The notes under the pieces: generated by a model
Databases searched by the model: none
The model's input: the letters and a program-made list of their open reading frames with translations, nothing else
Told to the model about the DNA's origin: nothing
Assembly (NCBI GenBank): GCA_021234155.1
Contig: JAJEKV010000028.1
Coordinates: forward strand, 13,716,134 to 13,780,133
Source of the DNA: Isoetes taiwanensis
Taxonomy: Eukaryota; Streptophyta; Lycopodiopsida; Isoetales; Isoetaceae
DNA length: 64,000 bases
Direction: 5' to 3'
Translations under genes and position numbers: made by a program
Shown: one piece after another, positions 57,816 through 64,000 of the stretch
How positions within the stretch are numbered: the stretch's first letter is position 1
Layout: every line of letters begins with the position of its first letter

Positions 57816-59359
57816 ACAATGGCATTTAATCGTTATTATTGGTACCTTCTACATTTTGTATTACCTTCAAACCCATAGCAACCTAAAAGTTTTTGGTGCT
57901 CCTTCCTTCCCTAAGATCAAACTGTCAACATCCGAAAGAGAGAATAAGCAAATCTTTTATATAAATATAGAAGTTGTTGAATCTCTATCTTTAAACCCAC
58001 ACATTGCCTTACACAAACATTTCAACAAGTAGAATACCTTTTAGGAGTTTAGCCCTTTGTGGCCATCACTATCCGGACACTTTTACGAGGAAGCAAATGT
58101 CAAGAACACTATAAAGCCCACTCGGACTATTAACACTTCTTGCAAAACCTAATAGCGAAAAATGGCTAAAGTAACAAATGATTTCGGATATGAGGAATCT
58201 AGGCGCATTATATTGGTAATTAAGACCAGCGCTAAAACATGTTGTTTCTTGCTTTAACATACGAAGAACTAATGCTTCAATCACATCTAACCACATGAAA
58301 TTCAATTAATAAACCAACAGGGGTTGTTATGGCATCCCTTTCCAAACTAGGCATCCAAATTCTATGTAAAATCGCAATCAATAGTAGAAAGAGCTTACAT
58401 TTGGCCGGGATGCTCCAAACAAGAGAGTCTGCATAATCAAATGGACTCTATATAAGCCCACAATTCATTGCAAACAAATTGCCGATGCCTACCATAGCCA
58501 TAGGGAAGCAACATTCTGAGAATAAAGACAAACTCCGCCATGCTATACCATGTTCTTGACAATTTGGCTTATATCAATAAGCACCTTGTCTGCTTCAATT
58601 TCATTTTCCAATGCGGGAATATTTTCCACGCGGGTATCACTTCTTTAATTCTTGCTTTCCTTCTATAGTAAAAAGCAAATTCCTTCTCTTAAGGGATGCA
58701 CGTGTAGTAAAGCACGGAATCTCACACCTAATCATGCTTTTGTTCAAATCATTCTTTGAATCTTCGATGAGCCGGTAAAGTTAACAGGATATCTGAGCAA
58801 ATTACTACAACCAAAACAAGGTGCATAAAGGAAAGAAGTTTTTGCCGACTTTTAGAAACATGCATGCATTATGCCAATTCCCTCTCGCTCAAATAACAAT
58901 TAATCTATTCGGCCTTGCATAAGTTTATGAAATCAAGCACCCATTCATGCCCAAAACCATTAAACAACATAATAGGTTCTTGCCTACAAACTCAATCCTT
59001 GTGATAATGAACTCTGAAAGACTTACCATTCTCCCCAGCGTTGGGAGGAGAGCAAAGCTTCTTTTCCATCCACCCGCTGACCATTTTCAGCGGATCAGCT
59101 AGCTTCTTTGTAAATTTTTGTTGCCCTTCATCACGATATGAGCATACTTAGTTTCCTCCTCCAAAACTTTCGAACCTCACGGATCCTCGGCATTACTCAA
59201 CCAATAGTAAGGATCATCCCGGTGGCCTTACCTTGTCTTGCAGTCACGATCGGATTGGACCCGATGCGCCTCGCCCGGTTACCGGTTCAAGCATCCGTGA
59301 TCGAGCGACGCCCTTGACCCCAGATTTACCGCGAAACAATGAGTTTTTAGCAGTCATCA

Positions 59360-59399
59360 GCATATCCTAGGTATATTCTAGCATATACCTAGGATATGC
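59360..59399. repeat. 17-bp perfect inverted repeat with 6-base loop
   Basis: GCATATCCTAGGTATAT (59360-59376), loop TCTAGC, then its exact reverse complement to 59399. It is followed at about 59421 by a second hairpin, GGGTTTGCCCC...GGGGCAACCC. Confidence 0.9.
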
Positions 59400-59468
59400 C
59401 ACAAACCCCACATAAACAAGGGTTTGCCCCCTTAGGGGCAACCCAAAAATTGACGAAGAAAACTAGGA

Positions 59469-59550
59469 TAAACAGAGCAAAGGGCAAGAATATGATATAA
59501 ATAGAGCAAAGGGATATAAACAGAGCGAAGGGCAAGAATATGATATATGA
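59469..59550 (+). repeat. Short tandem repeat, about 48 bp
   Basis: 'AACAGAGCAAAGGGCAAGAA' followed by TATGATAT occurs at 59471 and, with one change, at 59519. A shorter copy of 'AGAGCAAAGGG' lies between them. Confidence 0.8.
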
Positions 59551-60649
59551 ACCTCTAGAAGGCCAGGAGAATCAAGGAAAATAAGGAGAAGAGCTGAACA
59601 AGGACAAATAAGGAACATAAGAACTAAAACGATGGAAGAGGCAAAATGACCAATTGAAATGAAAGGACAAATGAGGAACCTAGAGCAAATGAATAAATAG
59701 AGGAACAAAATAAACGAATGCAGCAAGCTAGGACTCCAAAAGTACTGCCACTTGTCGAAGCTGATCTCCACCACAATATTACACGCGCCCACCTTGGCAA
59801 CCATCCAAGCTGCAATTCAAAACATGTCTCGCTAAGGTTGCCACACCAACTCCATGCGCCGACCTTGGCCTTCGTCACGAAAATGGAACTCCACCGCGGC
59901 TAGTGAGATCAAGAGCTAAAAATTGGGCATCTTAGCAAGACACATCACTTCATGAGCACTAGTGAGGTCAAAGCTCCAAAAACTGCAAAAACCAACAACA
60001 CGCCAATAGTCAAATGTGTAAGGGTTAGGAGCCACCCACAGGCCAAGTGTCAGGAGACTATAAAACTGGGCCAACAATATAAGAATTACAGTATCAAAAA
60101 AGAGAAATGAATGATTCATGAGGATTCCCGACGCCCCGGAGCTACACTAGGATCGAGATTACAAGAATCGCAACATCAATATGGGAAAACAAACCACGAG
60201 GATCATCGGAAGCCACGAGGCTGTGCAGAGATCGAGAATTCCAATATATATATATAGGCTCGACCGAGAGGGGCTTCCCCTTGATGCCCTCCAAAAGCGA
60301 CAAGTGCTAACCATCATTCAATTAAATTGGGTTTATGTCTTAATTTTGGGACAAATTTCATATTGCATGTTTTTAGTAGCATATTCAAATTCACACATTT
60401 CACCTCAAAATTATGAAAACGTAATATCATGTTATTTACAAAATAGTCAATATTTCACAATATAGCACCATATCATAAAAACGTGATAACAAAAATTTAC
60501 ATAGTTATTCAACTTTCTTCAAGCACCCCCAATGATATCATAGCCTTCTTCCTACATCCCGAGGTATTGTAATTCTGCATTTCTAGCTGGAATAGTGTTT
60601 TGGAGTCCATGAGTACAAAACACTTTCATAGTCTAGCCAAAGATCGGGA

Positions 60650-63473
60650 TCACTTTCGGTTCTCCTCCATTTCTTTGTCCAACAATCTGAGTACCTTTCT
60701 TTTTATCGATCGTTGGTCAAGTTCCTTTGGACACCACCATTCCACCCGCACATGGTTGAAGTTAATATTACCTTCTTCTTTGCAAATATCGAGGAGATAG
60801 TGAACCCCAACCACCTTGGATATGTATCTAAATCTGGCGGCTTTACTACCACAAATTGGTGGCATTCCAAGTCATGGAAGGTTCATAAGCATCCATGCCT
60901 AGAAACTTTGGCCTATTGTTCTTAGGACCAACATAGTGTTTGTCGAGAGGGAGGAGGAGCATATTGCTTGCGAATGCTACTTACAAGTGTCATCAAAATC
61001 CTCGGCACTGCTAAGGTCTTCCACCTAGTTTTAGGCAACCACCCTTCTTTCAATTCATCCGAGGATGTGTCTATCTCCCCCAACGGGTTAATCACCTTCT
61101 TCGGTAAGCCACCAAGGCACGGTTGGTGTCATCCGGATTGGTTTTGCCAATGCTTTATATAGTCTTGGATTCCTTCCTGAGTCAATCCCAATTGCTTCAC
61201 TTCTTGATGGGTTTTAAAGCTTTTGGTTGACCTAGAGGTATCATAGGCTTGCCATTCTCATCTCTACGCCATATTTCCTCCCCTCCTCTCCACTCATCCT
61301 CACGAAGGTCTCATCTTCCATTGGAAGATTGGAATCCCATCTCTCACCCAAAAAGTGAACTGCTTGAGGCCTGGAATGACCTTCAAGATCCAATGTATAA
61401 CCATCCACAAAGCTCTTCCAATGGGGCACTTCTTCTATGAGAGAAGCTATAGGGTTTGGAGTAGTGCATTCATGCAAGATTTCCATTAGCCTAGGAAAGT
61501 TGGTCCTTGTTTGCTGCTTGGGTATATACAACTATATTTGCCAAATAATGCATCCACATCCTCATGGGTATGCCCGGGCATAGAAACCCTAAATTAACTC
61601 TTTCAAATATCCCCCACCTGTTAAGTAGGATAGGAAAGAAAACATCCACTGTTCTTATTTTGGCCCGACACAATTATCAAGTTGCAAGAGAAACCTTTTG
61701 GGTAGATCTTGAGGTTTATGCGTGAAGTTGAAGCTCCAACATGTTCATTAGACCCATGCTTCCCTAAACCTTGCCTTGTTGAACTTTTCAATATTGTTAG
61801 GGTTTCCATCTAACAATGCTCTATGTAGTGCACAGCTAGGCTGTAAGGTCCGGAGGTGACCATTGTATCCATTTTCATAGTTTCTCAAACACCTCATGAT
61901 ACTCCCAATATGAAAATGGGACCATCACTCCACAACTCAAGCTAAAATGGCCATAGTAGGTTTGATTACTGCCCATGCAAGATTGCCCGATCATTGAGAT
62001 CACGTAAAAGGTATGATCTTCCACATGACTTTGGTATGTACTTGAATTGTGGAAGACAAGTCTTTTGCTGGTCCATCTTGTCATATATAATACATAAATA
62101 GTTATTGGGTTCCAATGCAGATAAAGTCCTCCACATCCAATAACATGATCTACATGATAGTTGGTCAGTCCATATGGTCCTTCATATGCTCCCTTATCCT
62201 AGCCCTTTGACTAGGTTGCCTGTCTTATCAAGAGTCTCCTTCAACTTAGCACATAAATTGCACTTTGCAAAGTTGTTTGAAGTTGCTATGGTGACATGAT
62301 TGAAATGCTTCTTCCATAACCTACTAAAAGCTAGGTTGGGATATTGGAAGAATTCCCAATTCTCAGTAGGGAATTCACTTCTTCAAAATACTCTTTTTGA
62401 GTACAATGTGATGGCAACCTTTTCTCAACAAATTGCTCTTCCCTTTTCATCCCTTACGCTTTTTGTGTGGCATAGACTGCGCATTGAAATCAATATATTT
62501 TTCAAATATCTCCACTGGCGGCCGGGGTCCTAGTGTTGGTCTCAACAAACCATTATTTCCATGTAAAGCAATCCCTTTCCCCTCTTTTTTTTTTTTTGCC
62601 AATTATGCCATGAAGAAGTTGGAATTGCATGGATACTCTGCCATGCTTTTGCACATATCCATTTGCCTAGCAAAGGGTATCTTTTCTTTGGGTTTCTTTC
62701 ATCTTGAAGTGCATGCTTTCGAGAAGATTGTGTACATGTAGGTCCTCCTCTCATCAGCGATTATTACTCTTGAAAAGTGGCTCTTGCTTCCACCAATTGT
62801 TCTATTGTGAAGAATTGCATACAATCACTCAACAACAATCGAGCCCCTAACCTTCACCATTGTCTCCGCGTTTGGTGTCACTAATCAACTTGGCTCTTTT
62901 GCTAGGATAATGTCCGGCAACCGATACTTCTCCCCTTTTGCCTAGGTTTAGAGTTCCAAGCGCCAATGGATCAATATCAAGACAATCATTGTCCCCAACA
63001 ACCTCGGGCTCACGGAAAAATATAATCCTCCACAAATTGAACACTACTTATAGGCCATGCCATGATACAAGAACCTCCAATTGCTTGACACAACCAAAAC
63101 ATTCCTTGTCACCCAAACCTTTACCTTTCCAGTTGTCTTCCAACATCGAAATTGCAATACCAATATTGTCTTCCCCTAGCCTTTCATCATTAACAGCTTG
63201 ACCAGGATCTGCTAGCACAATGACTCCTTGGCCTACTATTTCCTTGTTGCACTTGTGCATGATTCTCACCTTCTTGTTCCTCCATTGCACCCTACTACTA
63301 TAGAGGACTAATTGTTTTTTCTTCAACATTCTTGCTAGGAGTTGGTTTTCATTGATATTGCTCTTTTCACCATCTTGAGTTGGAGGGCACCATTGACCTA
63401 GGCAAATTGCACCCTTTTTAGTCAATGAGTAAGAAAAAATTATTACACCATAAGATAAAAAAAGTACGTACAT
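60650..63473 (-). pseudogene. DUF7869-type transposon protein, degenerate
   Basis: The minus strand carries a long decayed coding region. 63473-62847 is one frame with a single internal TAG and contains 'VIVLADPGQAVNDERLGEDN' and a basic stretch 'YPSKRAKLISDTKRG'. Around 61760-61490, across frame changes, it reads 'LPKRFLLQLDNCVG', 'MFSFLSYLTGGGYLKELI' and 'YPHEDVDALFGK'. The LQLDN(C)xG ... HEDVD(A)LF pair of acidic motifs is the hallmark of DUF7869, a transposase-like domain found in eukaryotic repeats. 61531-61241 follows with 'IASLIEEVPHWKSFVDGY'. 60865-60650 reads 'HVRVEWWCPKELDQRSIKRK'. No termini were found. Assignment rests on motif pattern only. Confidence 0.55.
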
Positions 63474-63799
63474 TTATGGAATATGTAGAGGTAAATCAAA
63501 TTTTTTTAAAAGCAAGAAATTCCTTGGAAATAGGTTTAATATAATAATAACAATGGCGAAAGCGAAATCATTTAAAACAAAATTTTCATGGCAACAACAA
63601 GGAAATGACATTTATATAAATATATCCAAATTTTAATTATCGAAAATTTGGATATATGATCTGAAAAAGACATATAACTAATAGGCGTGAAATTTATTAT
63701 CCATAATAATATACCCTAGATAATATAGCTAGGGAAATTTAAATGCGCTGGCGTGTTATTTGAGGCAATTAATTATTCACGCTAAGAGCTAATTAACCC

Positions 63800-63808
63800 T
63801 ATATAAAA
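63800..63808 (+). promoter_or_regulatory. TATA box of the gene at the right edge
   Basis: TATATAAAA lies 52-60 bp upstream of the ATG at 63860, with a pyrimidine-rich leader (T-run, then CCCCGCC) between. Spacing places the transcription start near 63835. Confidence 0.6.
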
Positions 63809-63859
63809 TCCGGTTCACGCCTCAAGACCATTCTGTCCCAATTTTTTTTTTTCCCCGCC

Positions 63860-64000
63860 ATGAAGCTGCCCGCCTCTGGCGGCTTCATGAAGAACCCGAG
63901 GTCTCGTCAAAGAGACGCTGGTTGAAAAACCCCTCTCTTCCCCGCTCATCGATTTCCTTGCCCAATTCTCCTCTGATTCCGATTCAGAGGATGATGCCGA
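63860..64000 (+). CDS. 5' end of an unidentified gene, cut by the window edge
   Basis: ATG at 63860 follows a TATA box and GCC context. The ATG frame ('MKLPASGGFMKN') closes after 21 codons. An overlapping frame from about 63915 to the edge reads 'ETLVEKPLSSPLIDFLAQFS' followed by an Asp/Ser/Glu cluster, which looks like genuine protein. Either a one-base indel lies between them or the start is a different codon. Too little is visible to name the product. Confidence 0.5.

Larger units (their letters stand above)
58311..60649. other. Mostly non-coding; one exon-like segment near 59.1 kb
   Basis: At 59040-59180 on the minus strand the sequence reads 'DPLKMVSGWMEKKLCSPPNA' and then meets a donor (GTAAGTC), which looks like an exon of an unidentified gene. 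About 59220-59340 is GC-rich. The remainder has no supported feature except the inverted repeat and small tandem repeat listed separately. Confidence 0.4.

Overview
The window looks like nuclear DNA of a land plant with a large, repeat-rich genome. Evidence: a plant-type CYP72-clan cytochrome P450 with short introns, an ALG8-like gene and a WD40 gene with GT-AG introns, a Ty1/copia element, a LINE, and long AT-rich intergenic stretches. Reverse transcriptases with a 'RWLTNA / GIPMG / IDD' signature and a DUF7869-type element make a fern, lycophyte or gymnosperm more likely than a flowering plant, but that placement is inference.

Layout. 0-9 kb: mostly non-coding, with one coding-like exon (-) at 0.7-1.05 kb, a degenerate Penelope-like reverse transcriptase (-) at 6.5-8.46 kb and tandem repeats 5' of both. 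9.1-10.2 kb: a broken paralogue of the repeat-rich gene at 15.4-17.3 kb (+), split by a nested palindromic MITE. 18.46-20.07 kb: a solo LTR with a 5-bp target duplication. 20.25-21.7 kb: a ParB/Srx-fold-like gene (+). 22.6-25.5 kb: a dead LINE (-). 25.5-27.83 kb: a multi-exon gene (-) with the motif series of a beta-class DNA amino-methyltransferase. 28.6-37.55 kb: two 2.4-kb direct repeats, each holding an RGG-rich exon, around a second Penelope-like reverse transcriptase (+). 39.2-41.5 kb: a second ParB/Srx-like ORF (-) head-to-head with a DDE-transposase-like gene (+). 43.24-48.05 kb: a Ty1/copia element carrying a MITE in its reverse transcriptase. 52.25-54.02 kb: the P450. 56.1-58.3 kb: ALG8-like exons (-) with WD40 exons of the DCAF8 type lying among them on the same strand. 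60.65-63.5 kb: a DUF7869-type element (-). 63.8 kb to the edge: TATA box and 5' end of a gene leaving the window.

The most unusual content is the ParB/Srx-like gene next to the amino-methyltransferase, a pairing familiar from phages and bacteria but not from plant chromosomes, plus the second ParB/Srx-like ORF beside a transposase. They could be parts of a selfish or domesticated DNA-modification system.

Caution: many genes carry single-base indels. Comparison of the two 2.4-kb repeats shows that discordances concentrate at CAG/CTG/CCG trinucleotides and homopolymers, which suggests consensus errors at methylated CHG sites. Many apparent frameshifts may therefore not be real. All protein assignments come from motifs read by eye; no database search was run.
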